Origin: a virus
DNA: 42,712 nt
Direction: 5' to 3' (one strand)
Virus record (IMG/VR): IMGVR_UViG_3300033273_000011
Coordinates: 1 to 42,712 of that record
Shown: positions 28,418 to 38,314 of the stretch, one piece after another
Numbering within the stretch: position 1 is the stretch's first letter
How the letters are laid out: every line of letters begins with the position of its first letter
Position numbers and translations under genes: made by a program
Notes under the pieces: generated by a model
What the model was told of the DNA's origin: nothing
The model's input: the letters and a program-made list of their open reading frames with translations, nothing else
Databases searched by the model: none

Positions 28418-30906
28418 AGTTTTACACCAGTGTTCAGCAAGCAGGGAACACTATCCTGGTTCGTGGTTATGATCATGGTCGGCAGTTCAGTGATAGGGTA
28501 AAGTTCAACCCGACACTGTTCTTGCCTACCGAGAAACCCTCCGAGTGGAAGACACTCGATGGCAGACGTGTACGTCCTGTGAAGCAGGGCACGATCAAAG
28601 ATGCACGTCAGTTTGTTGACACTCACAAGGAAATGGAAGACTTTCCTGTGTATGGTCAGACCCGATACAACAATCAGTATATCCTTGAGGAGTATCCTTG
28701 GGATGAGATGAAGTTTGATATGAACCAGATTCGTATCTTCACGCTTGACATCGAGACTGGTGCTGAGAATGGTTTCCCTGATATTGAGACTGCCGACCAG
28801 GAGATCCTGCTGATCTCCCTGAAGGACTCTCACACTGGTCGTATCACTGTGTTTGGTTCTCGTCCTTATGAGGCGACAGACCCCGATGTGGACTACCTTG
28901 AGTTCCAGACTGAGGTAGGTCTGCTGAAGGCATTCCTCCACTTCTGGATCTCTAACTTCCCCGATGTGATCACTGGTTGGAACGTACAACTGTTCGATAT
29001 CCCATACATCATCAAACGTATTGAGCGTGTGATTGGGGAGAAAGAATCTAAGATGATCTCACCTTGGAAGAGTATTCTCTACCGTGAGATCTACATCAAA
29101 GGTCGTAAACAGATTGCTTATGATATCAGTGGTATCTCCTGCCTTGATTATCTGGAACTGTATAAGAAGTTTACTTACACCAACCAAGAGTCCTATCGTC
29201 TGGATCATATCTGTTCGGTAGAACTTGGTGCCAAGAAACTAGACCACAGTGAGTATGATACCTTCAAGGAGTTCTATACCAAGAACTGGAAGAAGTTCGT
29301 AGACTACAACATCATTGACGTTCGCCTGGTTGACCAGCTGGATGACAAGATGAAGTTGATTGAACTTGCCATCACCATGGCATATGATGCTAAGGTCAAC
29401 TTTGAAGATGTGTACTCACAGGTACGTATGTGGGACAACATCATCTATGTCTATCTGTCCAAACGTAATCTAGTAATCCCCCCCAAACATGAAAGCAGGA
29501 AAGATAACAAGTATGCTGGAGCGTATGTTAAGGAACCGACTCCAGGCATTTATGACTGGGTGGTCTCTTTTGACCTCAACTCCCTATACCCTCACCTCAT
29601 TATGCAGTACAACCTCTCGCCAGAGACGCTTAAGGAGCATAGACATCCGACTGCCACGGTAGACCGTCTTCTGAACAAAGAGCTTGAACTGTTTGATCTG
29701 TGTGGTCAGACTCTGTGTGCTAACGGTACGTTCTACGATACCAATAAGCGTGGGTTCCTGCCTGAACTGATGGACAAGATCTATCAGGAACGTACCATTT
29801 ACAAGAAGCGTATGCTCAAGGCAAAGCAAGAGTATGAGAAGAATCCCAGCACCGAACTGAAAAAAGAGATCGCTCGCTGTAACAACATTCAGATGGCACG
29901 TAAGATCCAACTGAACTCTGCTTATGGTGCCATCGGCAATGAACACTTCCGTTACTATCGACTGGAGATTGCTGAAGCAATCACTATGTCTGGTCAACTC
30001 TCGATCCGATGGATTGAGAACAAGATGAACGGATATCTAAATAAACTGTTACAAACAGACGGAGAGGATTATGTTATCGCATCCGACACTGACTCAATCT
30101 ATCTTAACCTTGGACCTCTTGTTAGTAAATTTTTTGCTAATAAGTCTAGCGATAAAGCAAAGATTGTTGGAATACTTGACAAGATCTGTGAAGACAAGCT
30201 GGAACCATTCATCGAATCCAGTTATCAGGAACTTGCGAATTACATTTCGGCATATGAACAAAAGATGAAGATGAAGCGTGAGAACATCGCTGACCGTGCT
30301 ATCTGGACTGCCAAGAAGCGATATATTCTCAACGTGTGGGACAGCGAAGGTGTCCGCTATGCTGAACCTAAGATGAAGATCTGTGGTATGGAGACTGCTA
30401 GGTCATCCACTCCAGCATTCTTCCGAGATAAATTACTCAAAGCTTATGAGATCATTATCAACGAAGACAATGACGTGTTGATTGACTACATTGATAGGGT
30501 CAAGGAAGACACAAAGAAAGAAGATTGTGTAAACATTGCTTTTCCCCGAGGTGTAAATGGTCTCAAGAAATACAAGTCTGTGGCGGACATCTATTCAAAG
30601 GGTACACCTATTCATGTCCGAGGTGCATTACTGTACAATCACTACATTAGCTGTAATAAACTTACTCATAAGTACCCTCTTATCCAAGAAGGAGAGAAGA
30701 TCAAATTTCTCTACCTCAAGACACCCAACCCCATCCAAGAAAACGTAATCTCATTCTTCCAGAATCTCCCACCTGAGTTCAACGTTGAAAAATATGTGGA
30801 CTACAACAAACAATTTGAGAAGTCGTTCTTTGAACCGCTAAAGAACGTGCTAGAATGTATCGGTTGGGACTACGAGCGGTCTGTTTCACTTCTATCATTT
30901 TTCTAA
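28414..30906 (+). CDS. 43: DNA polymerase gp43 (family B)
   Basis: This is the replicative polymerase with proofreading. It has 830 aa (T4 898). Exonuclease motif I is LDIETG (111-116, with D112 and E114). Polymerase motif A is DLNSLYP (387-393), motif [10 protein letters not shown] (497-505) and motif C DTDS (558-561). The C-terminus (SVSLLSFF) is the likely clamp-binding end. The gene is whole and not split as in some cyanophages. It is coupled to the third Sm-like ORF. Confidence 0.97.
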   Translation: MKFYTSVQQAGNTILVRGYDHGRQFSDRVKFNPTLFLPTEKPSEWKTLDGRRVRPVKQGTIKDARQFVDTHKEMEDFPVYGQTRYNNQYILEEYPWDEMKFDMNQIRIFTLDIETGAENGFPDIETADQEILLISLKDSHTGRITVFGSRPYEATDPDVDYLEFQTEVGLLKAFLHFWISNFPDVITGWNVQLFDIPYIIKRIERVIGEKESKMISPWKSILYREIYIKGRKQIAYDISGISCLDYLELYKKFTYTNQESYRLDHICSVELGAKKLDHSEYDTFKEFYTKNWKKFVDYNIIDVRLVDQLDDKMKLIELAITMAYDAKVNFEDVYSQVRMWDNIIYVYLSKRNLVIPPKHESRKDNKYAGAYVKEPTPGIYDWVVSFDLNSLYPHLIMQYNLSPETLKEHRHPTATVDRLLNKELELFDLCGQTLCANGTFYDTNKRGFLPELMDKIYQERTIYKKRMLKAKQEYEKNPSTELKKEIARCNNIQMARKIQLNSAYGAIGNEHFRYYRLEIAEAITMSGQLSIRWIENKMNGYLNKLLQTDGEDYVIASDTDSIYLNLGPLVSKFFANKSSDKAKIVGILDKICEDKLEPFIESSYQELANYISAYEQKMKMKRENIADRAIWTAKKRYILNVWDSEGVRYAEPKMKICGMETARSSTPAFFRDKLLKAYEIIINEDNDVLIDYIDRVKEDTKKEDCVNIAFPRGVNGLKKYKSVADIYSKGTPIHVRGALLYNHYISCNKLTHKYPLIQEGEKIKFLYLKTPNPIQENVISFFQNLPPEFNVEKYVDYNKQFEKSFFEPLKNVLECIGWDYERSVSLLSFF

Positions 30907-30908
30907 TT

Positions 30909-31931
30909 ATGGGTTTCCTAGATACTGTTATTAAGGACAGCAAAAATGAGTACGCTAGCTTCGTTAGCGACGGGATTGCTGCTGGTGATATCGAATCTTT
31001 CATTGATACTGGCAGCTATATGGTTAATGCCCTCGTTAGTGGTTCGATTTACGGAGGTTTTCCTTCCAATAAGATTACTGCCTTGGCAGGAGAATCGGGC
31101 ACGGGCAAGACTTTCTTTTGTCTCAGCGTGGTTCGTTCTTTCCTTGATTCTAATCCTGATGCTGGAGTCATTTATTTTGAAACTGAGTCTGCCATTTCTA
31201 AGGACATGATTGAGAGTCGTGGGATTGATTCTCAACGTATGATCATCATGCCTGTAGACACTATTGAAGAATTCAGGACTCAAGCAATCCGTATCGTAGA
31301 CAAATACTTAGAACAACCTAAAGATGAACGCCAACCACTGATGTTCGTGTTAGACTCTCTTGGGATGCTTTCGTCTTCTAAGGAGATGGAAGACATCACC
31401 AATGATAAGCAGGTTCGTGACATGACGAAATCACAGCTTATTAAGGGTGCCTTCCGAGTCTTGACACTCAAACTTGGTAAGGCTAACATTCCAATGCTAG
31501 TCACCAATCACACTTATGATGTTATCGGATCTTACGTCCCGACTAAAGAAATGGGAGGAGGAGTTGGTCTCAAATATTCCGCTTCTACCATCGTTTTCCT
31601 TTCTAAGAAAAAAGAAAAAGAAGGAACCGATCTGGTCGGAAACATTATTAAATGTGAGGCGAAAAAGTCCCGTCTGACACGTGAAGGGTCTAAAGTGGAG
31701 ACACGATTATTCTTTGATGCTAGAGGACTTGAACGATACTATGGACTACTTGAGATGGGCGAGCGAGCGGGGATGTGGAAAAATGTTGCTGGACGTTATG
31801 AGATTGATGGAAAGAAAATCTATGCCAAAGCAATTCTCAAAGATCCAGAACAATACTTCACGCCAGAAATCCTCGACCAACTAGATAAACAAGCACAAAA
31901 AGAATTCCTTTATGGCACAGAAGATGAGTGA
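30909..31931 (+). CDS. uvsX: RecA-like recombinase UvsX
   Basis: UvsX forms filaments on single-stranded DNA and drives strand exchange. I start it at ATG 30909, two bases after the polymerase stop; the longer in-frame version would read into gene 43. It has 340 aa (T4 391). Walker A is GESGTGKT (61-68), [12 protein letters not shown] is the Walker B region and [21 protein letters not shown] contains loop 2-type residues (split: [18 protein letters not shown]). It works with UvsY, UvsW and gp46/47 encoded upstream. Confidence 0.95.
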   Translation: MGFLDTVIKDSKNEYASFVSDGIAAGDIESFIDTGSYMVNALVSGSIYGGFPSNKITALAGESGTGKTFFCLSVVRSFLDSNPDAGVIYFETESAISKDMIESRGIDSQRMIIMPVDTIEEFRTQAIRIVDKYLEQPKDERQPLMFVLDSLGMLSSSKEMEDITNDKQVRDMTKSQLIKGAFRVLTLKLGKANIPMLVTNHTYDVIGSYVPTKEMGGGVGLKYSASTIVFLSKKKEKEGTDLVGNIIKCEAKKSRLTREGSKVETRLFFDARGLERYYGLLEMGERAGMWKNVAGRYEIDGKKIYAKAILKDPEQYFTPEILDQLDKQAQKEFLYGTEDE

Positions 31932-33315
31932 GAAAATTGAACTATCGATCCTCAGGAATCTTCTGTTCAATGAGGCGTACTACCGTAAGGTGGTGCCTTT
32001 TGTAAAACCTGAATACTTTGAAGATCATCATGAACGTATCATCTATGAAGAAGTTTGGAACTTCGCTAGTTCGTATGATACTGTCCCGACTTCGGAGGTT
32101 CTTATCATCAACCTTCAGGATCGTAAGGATATTACGGAGGAAGCGTACAACTTGGCAGTACAAACGCTCAAGTCGTTTGAAGACACGCCAGTTGAACACC
32201 AATGGTTACTTGACACCACAGAAAAGTGGTGTAAAGACCGAGCAATCTATCTCGCTCTACTTGAATCGATCAAGATTGCTGACGGAGGTGAATCGAAAGT
32301 ATCAAAGGATGCGATCCCCTCGATACTACAAGAAGCCTTGGCAGTATCGTTCGACGAACATGTAGGACACGACTACGTTGAAAACGTACAAGAACGATAC
32401 GAGTTCTATCATATGGAGGAGCACAAAACTCCATTTGATATCGAGAAGTTCAACATTGTCACTAAGGGTGGACTGTCTAACAAGACACTGAACGTTGCCC
32501 TTGCTGGTACTGGTGTCGGTAAGTCTTTGTTCATGTGCCACATGGCAGCAGCATGTCTGTCACAAGGCAAGAACGTTCTCTACATCACTATGGAGATGTC
32601 TGAGGAGAAGATTGCTGAACGTATTGATGCTAACCTGTTGAATGTTAACATCAAAGACATCGGTACTATTCCTGAGCAGATCTTTACCTCTAGGGTTGCT
32701 GAGATTGGTAGGAAGACTCAAGGTCGCTTGATCATTAAGGAATATCCTACTGCTTCTGCTCATGCTGGTCACTTCAAAGGACTGTTGAATGAACTGTCTT
32801 TGAAGAAATATTTCAAACCAGACATCGTGTTTGTGGACTATCTAAATATCTGTGCTTCGTCCAGGTATAAAGGACACATTGTTAACTCTTACACATACGT
32901 TAAAGCGATTGCTGAGGAACTCAGGGGTCTTGCTGTTGAGAACGACGTACCAGTCGTATCAGCAACTCAAACTACTAGGAGTGGTTTTGGTAATAGTGAC
33001 GTTGATCTCACCGACACTTCTGAATCCTTTGGTCTACCTGCCACAGCAGATTTTATGTTTGCTCTCATTAGTACCGAGGAGCTTGAACAGTCTGGCAGAA
33101 TCATGGTTAAACAACTTAAGAATCGATACAACGATCTTACCTACTATCGACGTTTCACAGTGGGTATTGACAGAGCAAAGATGAAGCTCTATAATGTTGA
33201 AGATTCAGACGCTGATAACATCCTCGATACTGAAGATGGAGATACGTTTGAAACATTCGGAGATGCTTCTTCTAAACAAAACCGCCTCGATAAATTCTCT
33301 CAATTTGTAATATGA
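31912..33315 (+). CDS. 41: Replicative DNA helicase gp41 (DnaB type)
   Basis: This hexameric 5'-3' helicase forms the primosome with gp61. It has 467 aa (T4 475). Walker A is AGTGVGKS (198-205), the Walker B strand is VFVDYLN (305-311), and [11 protein letters not shown] contains the usual glutamine and arginine. Start ATG 31912 overlaps uvsX by 20 bases; ATG 31924 is a possible alternative and would shorten it by four residues. It is followed by mazG with an ATGA overlap. Confidence 0.94.
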   Translation: MAQKMSEKIELSILRNLLFNEAYYRKVVPFVKPEYFEDHHERIIYEEVWNFASSYDTVPTSEVLIINLQDRKDITEEAYNLAVQTLKSFEDTPVEHQWLLDTTEKWCKDRAIYLALLESIKIADGGESKVSKDAIPSILQEALAVSFDEHVGHDYVENVQERYEFYHMEEHKTPFDIEKFNIVTKGGLSNKTLNVALAGTGVGKSLFMCHMAAACLSQGKNVLYITMEMSEEKIAERIDANLLNVNIKDIGTIPEQIFTSRVAEIGRKTQGRLIIKEYPTASAHAGHFKGLLNELSLKKYFKPDIVFVDYLNICASSRYKGHIVNSYTYVKAIAEELRGLAVENDVPVVSATQTTRSGFGNSDVDLTDTSESFGLPATADFMFALISTEELEQSGRIMVKQLKNRYNDLTYYRRFTVGIDRAKMKLYNVEDSDADNILDTEDGDTFETFGDASSKQNRLDKFSQFVI

Positions 33316-33716
33316 CTATCAATTTTTCTCGTTATGAAAAGTTCGTTGATGCTGTAACGAGTGATGCTTCAAAAGATTTTGTATATCTTTCTGACCGTCT
33401 CGTTGAGCTTGATCGAAAGGGTGCCAATATTGAGCGTCTTCTTACTGCTGGCGTTGGGATCAATGCTGAAGGTGGGGAGTTTCTTGAGATTGTTAAGAAG
33501 ATGGTCTTTCAAGGTAAACCTTGGGATGACCACAATCGAGAGCATCTTATTATTGAGTTGGGCGATCTTCTTTGGTACGTAGCACAGGCAACCCAAGCAC
33601 TGGGTGTGTCCTTTGAAGAGGTTATCGAACGTAATGTCAGCAAGCTTGAGAAGAGGTATCCAGGTGGACAATTTGACATTTACTATTCCGAAAACCGTCA
33701 GGAGGGTGATCTGTGA
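33312..33716 (+). CDS. mazG: MazG-type nucleotide pyrophosphohydrolase
   Basis: The ExxE(12-28)ExxD metal site of the family is visible: EGGE (53-56) and ELGD (82-85), with W71 and K62 between. MazG enzymes hydrolyse NTPs or dNTPs to monophosphates. In cyanophages the protein was proposed to lower ppGpp, but later work suggests it acts on dNTPs such as dGTP and dCTP; I state this from general knowledge. It has 134 aa and is coupled to gene 41 and to the thioredoxin-like gene. Confidence 0.88.
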   Translation: MTINFSRYEKFVDAVTSDASKDFVYLSDRLVELDRKGANIERLLTAGVGINAEGGEFLEIVKKMVFQGKPWDDHNREHLIIELGDLLWYVAQATQALGVSFEEVIERNVSKLEKRYPGGQFDIYYSENRQEGDL

Positions 33717-34012
33717 CCGTTAGATTTATTCTATTCACTAAGGATTCTTGTGGTCCTTGTGGTCTGGTAAAGCGTTACTTTAACGCTATGAAAGACGAAC
33801 GTACTGGTATCATCGAGGAAGTCCAACTTGAAGACTTCAGTGATGAACCAATTCCAGAAGAGAACCTTGCTCTTGCTAAGAAGTATGGTGTAACTGCTAC
33901 TCCTGTTCTCGTTATCATTGATAAAGAGGATGAAAAACCGCTCGAAACTTTTATCGGCGGCACTTCAATCACTCAGAACATCCGTACACTATTTAAGTTG
34001 TATGATATGTAG
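33713..34012 (+). CDS. Thioredoxin/glutaredoxin-like protein
   Basis: GTG 33713 overlaps the mazG stop as GTGA and has a GGAGGG ribosome site. Residues 13-16 are CGPC in the DSCGPCGLVKRYF context, and a cis-Pro lies in GVTATPVLVII. The short 99-aa length fits a minimal thioredoxin fold. It may reduce the phage ribonucleotide reductase encoded downstream (nrdA at 41907). It is more like thioredoxin by its active site, but the overall size is glutaredoxin-like. Confidence 0.85.
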   Translation: MTVRFILFTKDSCGPCGLVKRYFNAMKDERTGIIEEVQLEDFSDEPIPEENLALAKKYGVTATPVLVIIDKEDEKPLETFIGGTSITQNIRTLFKLYDM

Positions 34013-34037
34013 TTTATGAAAAGGATTACTTAAATTC

Positions 34038-34068
34038 CCTCCCCTAAATACTAGGGGAGGATTTTTTT
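34038..34068 (+). terminator. Terminator hairpin that also holds a late promoter and ribosome site
   Basis: CCTCCCCTA (34038-34046) and TAGGGGAGG (34052-34060) form a perfect 9-bp stem with the loop AATAC, followed by A and seven T (34062-34068). The ATG of the next gene follows the T run at once. The GGGGAGG of the 3' arm is the ribosome site. RNA from upstream would terminate here or have the site masked. Confidence 0.8.
34043..34050 (+). promoter_or_regulatory. Late promoter inside a terminator hairpin (CCTAAATA)
   Basis: CCTAAATA is identical to the gene 23 late promoter octamer. It spans the 5' arm and loop of the hairpin. A start near 34056 would make a leader of about 13 bases that begins with GGAGG. 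Confidence 0.6.
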
Positions 34069-35502
34069 ATGGCAAAACAACCTGCTAATATATCTCAGAT
34101 AGTATCTCCAGTGCCCAATCCTGCTAAGGCAGCACTGAAAGCTATCTTAGAAGAGGTTGCTACATCTGGTTGGTTGAGACCAGAGAAAGCAGATAGTGGA
34201 TTTAAGTGGCCTACTAATAGACAAGGCACTTACAAAATCTATCTGAACAAATCTATGTTGCTTGATGTCATTGCTAAAAATCCTGGTGGTATATCTGGTA
34301 GAGACAAGTATCAAATTGATCTCGATAACAAGAAGATAGTCTTTGAAATTACAGGAAAGACTGGTGCTGGTGGAGCACCAGATGCTAAGACTACTGCTGC
34401 TCAAGAACGTGGATCTGCTTATATCTTACAACGTGTTCTCAAGAATAACAAAAAGTATAATTCTTCCGAAGATATTAGAAAAGACACTCAAGCATACCGA
34501 GCACTAAAAGGTATCTGGAAACTGTCTCAGTTGGAGTTTGATGATTCCTGGTTAGATGATTATTACAAGCAGCAAAAGACTATGCTGATTGAATATTCGA
34601 GTCCTAGATTCACTGAGTTTATTCGTGATGGTGGGTTTATGAAATGGGTCACAGACTTGGTTAGGAATAAGTATCAAATTTCCCAGAAAGATAACTGGAA
34701 CCCTGCTGATATCTGGTTGATTAAAGATCAGAATAAAACAATCAGAATGATTGAAGATTTGATTGATGGTGGTAAAAGTCAGACACTTCAAGAATTAAAT
34801 GCTATTTTAAGAACTTTGTTTAGAGATGACATTGTAGTTGGTGTATCTCTCAAAAAAGTTTCTGGTAAAGAAGCAAGATATGAGAGAGTCAATCTTAGTG
34901 AGGCAGACTTTGCTTCGTATAAAGAGATGTATTTTGAGGTAGAGAAAATTAAGATTGATCTATCTCTGGGTAAAAATAAGAAAGGTGTCACCTCATTTGG
35001 TACACAGGATACAAGAGTTTTTGTTAAATCTCCTAAGTACACATATAATTTCCAGATTAAAGGTAATGATAGTTCTGGGTTCTCTAACTTGAAGTGGGAA
35101 CCTACTCAAGAAGGAGCTGCCTCTGCTCGCCTAGGCAAAGCACCTGTTGATATGGTACAAAAATTGATGATCGACTATGGTGTCCGCTTTGATAACAAGC
35201 ATGGACAGTACCCAAAGAGTCTGACGGACTTCACCAAAGACCAGGATGCCTATGCTAAGATAATCAAGTCACTGAGGCAGAAGGGGGTTGATACGGTTGT
35301 CGATGAAGACACAGCGATCAACAATTTCCAGGTCGTCCTTGCTACCGAAACTCATGTTGCTACGTCAAAGATGATGCAACTGTACTTCCTCGACATGCTC
35401 ATGGGCATGAAAGAAAAGGAACGTAACAAGTTCATGACTGACATGACGTTCCTCGCCCAGAAGAAGGGCGACCGCTTTGGACCTTTCGGGAAACTGTACT
35501 GA
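34069..35502 (+). CDS. Hypothetical protein with nuclease-like motifs (477 aa)
   Basis: I do not recognise this as a named family. The section around residues 216-275 has WNPADIWLIKD followed by a helical stretch and DIVVGVSLKKVSGKEARY. That order (P-x-D-I-W, then a strand ending in S-L-K-K) is like the PD-(D/E)xK nuclease core seen in many restriction enzymes, but the third acidic residue is not clear. Residues 90-150 have an AAQERGSAYILQRVLKN segment. It shares one base with the ligase-like gene. A structural or virion-associated role is also possible given the late promoter. Confidence 0.7.
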   Translation: MAKQPANISQIVSPVPNPAKAALKAILEEVATSGWLRPEKADSGFKWPTNRQGTYKIYLNKSMLLDVIAKNPGGISGRDKYQIDLDNKKIVFEITGKTGAGGAPDAKTTAAQERGSAYILQRVLKNNKKYNSSEDIRKDTQAYRALKGIWKLSQLEFDDSWLDDYYKQQKTMLIEYSSPRFTEFIRDGGFMKWVTDLVRNKYQISQKDNWNPADIWLIKDQNKTIRMIEDLIDGGKSQTLQELNAILRTLFRDDIVVGVSLKKVSGKEARYERVNLSEADFASYKEMYFEVEKIKIDLSLGKNKKGVTSFGTQDTRVFVKSPKYTYNFQIKGNDSSGFSNLKWEPTQEGAASARLGKAPVDMVQKLMIDYGVRFDNKHGQYPKSLTDFTKDQDAYAKIIKSLRQKGVDTVVDEDTAINNFQVVLATETHVATSKMMQLYFLDMLMGMKEKERNKFMTDMTFLAQKKGDRFGPFGKLY

Positions 35503-36713
35503 TGTCTAAGAACACCCACCTAGAACACTTGGAAGACAGCATCCTCTTTGACGGCAGTCAAGGAGCAAGAGATGCTTTTATGTTCTTGGATGAACTTGCC
35601 CAGACATTCAGTGGCAAACAAAAGAATACATTTAAAATTACTACGAAGTGGGATGGTGCTCCTGCTATTTTCTGTGGCACCTATCCTGGTTCGACCAGAT
35701 TTTTTGTAGGCACCAAGTCGGTGTTCAACAAAAATGCTAAGATTAATTTTAGAGACACTGACGTTGATGTAAATCATGGTCATGCTCCTGGTCTTGTTTC
35801 TAAACTGAAAGATGCCCTTAAGTATTTTCCTGCCCTAGGTATTAAAGGGGTGGCACAAGGGGATCTTCTGTTCACAGACGACAAGAAGTATGAAACAATC
35901 AACGGAGAACGATGTATCACGTTCACTCCTAACACAATTACATATTGCATACCAGAAACCTCCGCTCTCTACGAGAAAGCAAAGAGGGCCAAAATCGGAG
36001 TTGTCTTTCACACAACGTATACAGGGCGCAGTGTTGATAGCCTTAACGCTACTTTTGGTTACGATATAACCAGACTCAATCAATCTGATGATGTGCTTGT
36101 ACTCAGTGCTGAGACTGGCCAATTGGGTAAAGATGTGCTGTTGACACAGCAAGAAGTCAATAAGTTAAAGAGTATGAAGAGAGCATCTACTACTCTACTA
36201 AATCAATCAGCATCATTTTTAGATAGTGTAGCAGAACAGATCGAAGCAAACGATCAGTTAACTGTAGGACCCCGACTCAAGATCTATTTCAACACGTATG
36301 TCAGACAGGGACGACGAGTTAGTAGTGCTTCTAACTTTGTACGTGATTTTAAGCAGTATTTTGGGGGAGAAGTAAAGAAGGCAGCAGACAAAGTTAAGAC
36401 CCCAAAAGCAAAGGCAGGTAAACTGAAGAAACTATACGATGGTCTAGACTTTATTGAAGCAAACGAGAATGCTCTTCTCAAAACAGTGGGTCTATATACT
36501 ACATTACAGCAAGCTAAACTACTCTTCATTCGTAAACTAGAGAAGGGTGAGAAGATTCGTACCTATCTGAGAAGTGAGAATGGTTACAAGATAACCTCTC
36601 CAGAAGGATATGTTGCTATCCAAGAGGATGCTACGGCAGTCAAACTGGTGGACCGCTTACAGTTCAGTGTTGCTAACTTCAACGTATCAAAGGATTGGGT
36701 TGACGGGAAATGA
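35502..36713 (+). CDS. Ligase-like (nucleotidyltransferase-fold) protein, DUF6267-like (403 aa)
   Basis: ITTKWDGAPAIFCG (residues 47-60) contains K-W-D-G, which matches motif I (KxDG) of the DNA/RNA ligase and capping-enzyme superfamily, where the Lys becomes adenylated. IKGVAQGDLLF may be motif III, IGVVFHTTYTG another core strand and SPEGYVAI (E368-G369) motif IV (EGxV). I think this is the family named DUF6267, from memory. No OB-fold domain is evident. Ligase activity is not shown; the residues simply allow it. It overlaps the following nucleotidyltransferase gene as ATGA. Confidence 0.7.
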   Translation: MSKNTHLEHLEDSILFDGSQGARDAFMFLDELAQTFSGKQKNTFKITTKWDGAPAIFCGTYPGSTRFFVGTKSVFNKNAKINFRDTDVDVNHGHAPGLVSKLKDALKYFPALGIKGVAQGDLLFTDDKKYETINGERCITFTPNTITYCIPETSALYEKAKRAKIGVVFHTTYTGRSVDSLNATFGYDITRLNQSDDVLVLSAETGQLGKDVLLTQQEVNKLKSMKRASTTLLNQSASFLDSVAEQIEANDQLTVGPRLKIYFNTYVRQGRRVSSASNFVRDFKQYFGGEVKKAADKVKTPKAKAGKLKKLYDGLDFIEANENALLKTVGLYTTLQQAKLLFIRKLEKGEKIRTYLRSENGYKITSPEGYVAIQEDATAVKLVDRLQFSVANFNVSKDWVDGK

Positions 36714-37261
36714 GTAGAGCAGTCTTCACTTTTGGTAGGTTTAATCCACCTACTATCGGACATGAGAAGTTGATCCAAGCAGTTGCTAAGCAAGCTGGTA
36801 CGGATGACTATCTTATTTTCACCAGTCACTCGCTGGATAAGAAAAAGAACCCTCTAAAGTCTGATATAAAGGTGAAGTATATGAAACTCATGTTCCCTAA
36901 ACATGCCAAGAGTATTCAATATAACACAGATATTAAGACACCGATCCATGTGCTCCAGCATTTACAAGGAACTTATGAAGATATCACCATGGTAGTGGGC
37001 AGTGACCGTGTTGCTTCCTTTACAGGCATGTTGACAAAGTATAATGGTATTGAGTATACTTTCCGAAACATTGATGTAGTCTCTGCTGGTGATCGTGATC
37101 CCGATGCTGATGGTGCCGCTGGTATGTCAGCAAGTAAGATGAGAAAAGCAGCAGCAGAAGCAGACTTTGTTTCTTTCCAAACTGGTATTCCAGATACATT
37201 GAACATCGAAAAGAAGATGGAACTGTTTATGGAAGTCCGAAAAGCAATGGGCATCAAATGA
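36710..37261 (+). CDS. HxGH-type nucleotidyltransferase (NMNAT/cytidylyltransferase-like, 183 aa)
   Basis: The N-terminus FTFGRFNPPTIGHEKLI has the TxGH form (15-18) of the HxGH motif with the usual preceding GRFxPP. MSASKMRKAA (139-148) is the ISxTxxR-type motif that binds the triphosphate. VVGSDRV is another typical strand. Such enzymes transfer a nucleotidyl group, for example from ATP to NMN. The substrate cannot be told from sequence. It is coupled to the ligase-like gene upstream and to a small SH3-like ORF downstream. Confidence 0.82.
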   Translation: MSRAVFTFGRFNPPTIGHEKLIQAVAKQAGTDDYLIFTSHSLDKKKNPLKSDIKVKYMKLMFPKHAKSIQYNTDIKTPIHVLQHLQGTYEDITMVVGSDRVASFTGMLTKYNGIEYTFRNIDVVSAGDRDPDADGAAGMSASKMRKAAAEADFVSFQTGIPDTLNIEKKMELFMEVRKAMGIK

Positions 37262-37530
37262 GAGATTTTAGGGACATTAAGAAGACGGCAGACCAACAAA
37301 GGTTCCGCCTGAAAGAAGTTTATCAACCAGGAGACTTGGTGTTTAATACCAATACAGGAGAGAAAGGGAGGGTGCATCGTGCTGGTCCTAACTATGTTAT
37401 CGCTATTACTGAGAGTGGTGATATGTTCCGTGCTTGGGTATCTGATATACGTGAAGTACAAGAGACTATAAATAAAGAAAGGAAAAGTAGTATTTTTACA
37501 AATAATGGAACGTCAAAAACCAACGACTGA
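37258..37530 (+). CDS. Small KOW/SH3-like protein (90 aa)
   Basis: It starts at the ATGA overlap. Residues about 20-62 (YQPGDLVFNTNTGEKGRV, HRAGPNYVIAITESGDMFRAW) have the G-D-x-V...G-x-x-G-x-V pattern of KOW or SH3-like barrels. The last 25 residues are polar and Lys/Thr-rich, and the exact late promoter TATAAATA lies within this end. It overlaps the following gene by 26 bases. Function unknown. Confidence 0.6.
   Translation: MRDFRDIKKTADQQRFRLKEVYQPGDLVFNTNTGEKGRVHRAGPNYVIAITESGDMFRAWVSDIREVQETINKERKSSIFTNNGTSKTND
37467..37474 (+). promoter_or_regulatory. Exact late promoter TATAAATA
   Basis: This is a perfect match to the T4 late consensus, within the end of the SH3-like ORF and 31 bases before the ATG of the 269-aa gene. 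Expected start is near 37480. Confidence 0.65.
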
Positions 37531-38314
37531 TATTAAACATAATGATGACTTCTCGAAAGCTCTAATTGAATCTTATAGTCGCTGGATGAGCGGCGGTGGT
37601 TTCGGCCAGCATCTAGAAGAAGGTATCCCTGCTGAAATGAAGCAAGGACCTGAGACACCAACTAGAGAAGGTGGTGCTGATGCTTCCACTTCTATCCCTG
37701 ATCTCTCTGGCAAGGAGAATAAAGAAGATGATTTTTCTACAAAGGATCCCAAAGCAAATGCGGGTGCTCCTGATCCTGCTACCGATCTACGTGTCGGTGC
37801 AGGTGTCAAACAGTCTCATGGAGCAGAGATTAAAGACACCACGAAGGTGGTTGCGAGGGAATCCTGTGGGGACTGTTCTTACTGTGGAGGGAAAGGGTGC
37901 TCCAAGTGTGAGAAGGAAGATAAGAATACTATGAAGAAAGAAACTTTTGAGTTTGAACTTAATGGTGAGACATTCATCTTTGAGAAGAAGAATGCTGAAG
38001 GTAAAGAACAGGGTCTTGACGGCAAAGCTTGCTGGAAAGGTTATAAGAGAATGGGCACCAAGAAGAAGGGTGGTAAGACTGTTGACAACTGTGTCAAAGC
38101 AGGTTACGAACCCACTGGCGAGATGATTGACGAGAAAAAGAAACTCGATCCCGTTGGTAAGGAAGACAAGGACATCGACAACGATGGTGACCACGATAAG
38201 TCTGACAAGTATCTCCTAGCACGTCGTAAGAAGGTTTCTAAGATTATTGGTGCTAAGAAAAAGATGAAGGAAGAAGCAGAATTCCGTAAGGAGATCGACG
38301 AAGAAAAAAAGTGA
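37505..38314 (+). CDS. Late modular protein with zinc-ribbon and Ca-loop-like motif (269 aa)
   Basis: The protein looks modular. Residues 1-110 are low complexity with Pro/Gly/Asp. Then comes a DnaJ-like zinc cluster CGDCSYCGGKGCSKC (near residues 120-134), a FEFELNGETFIFEKK strand pair, a CWKGYKRMGTKKKGGKTVDNC segment (two Cys, basic), and DKDIDNDGDHDKSD, which resembles an EF-hand or dockerin Ca-binding loop. The C-terminus is Lys-rich and helical. I recall the last two modules in other marine myophage structural proteins. A virion or prohead role is likely but unproved. There is no strong ribosome site near the ATG. Confidence 0.65.
   Translation: MERQKPTTDIKHNDDFSKALIESYSRWMSGGGFGQHLEEGIPAEMKQGPETPTREGGADASTSIPDLSGKENKEDDFSTKDPKANAGAPDPATDLRVGAGVKQSHGAEIKDTTKVVARESCGDCSYCGGKGCSKCEKEDKNTMKKETFEFELNGETFIFEKKNAEGKEQGLDGKACWKGYKRMGTKKKGGKTVDNCVKAGYEPTGEMIDEKKKLDPVGKEDKDIDNDGDHDKSDKYLLARRKKVSKIIGAKKKMKEEAEFRKEIDEEKK

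Noticed and set aside
28387-28989. 200-codon open frame on the - strand over the start of gene 43
   Set aside because: Opposite a conserved polymerase N-terminus, no start signals, no domain.
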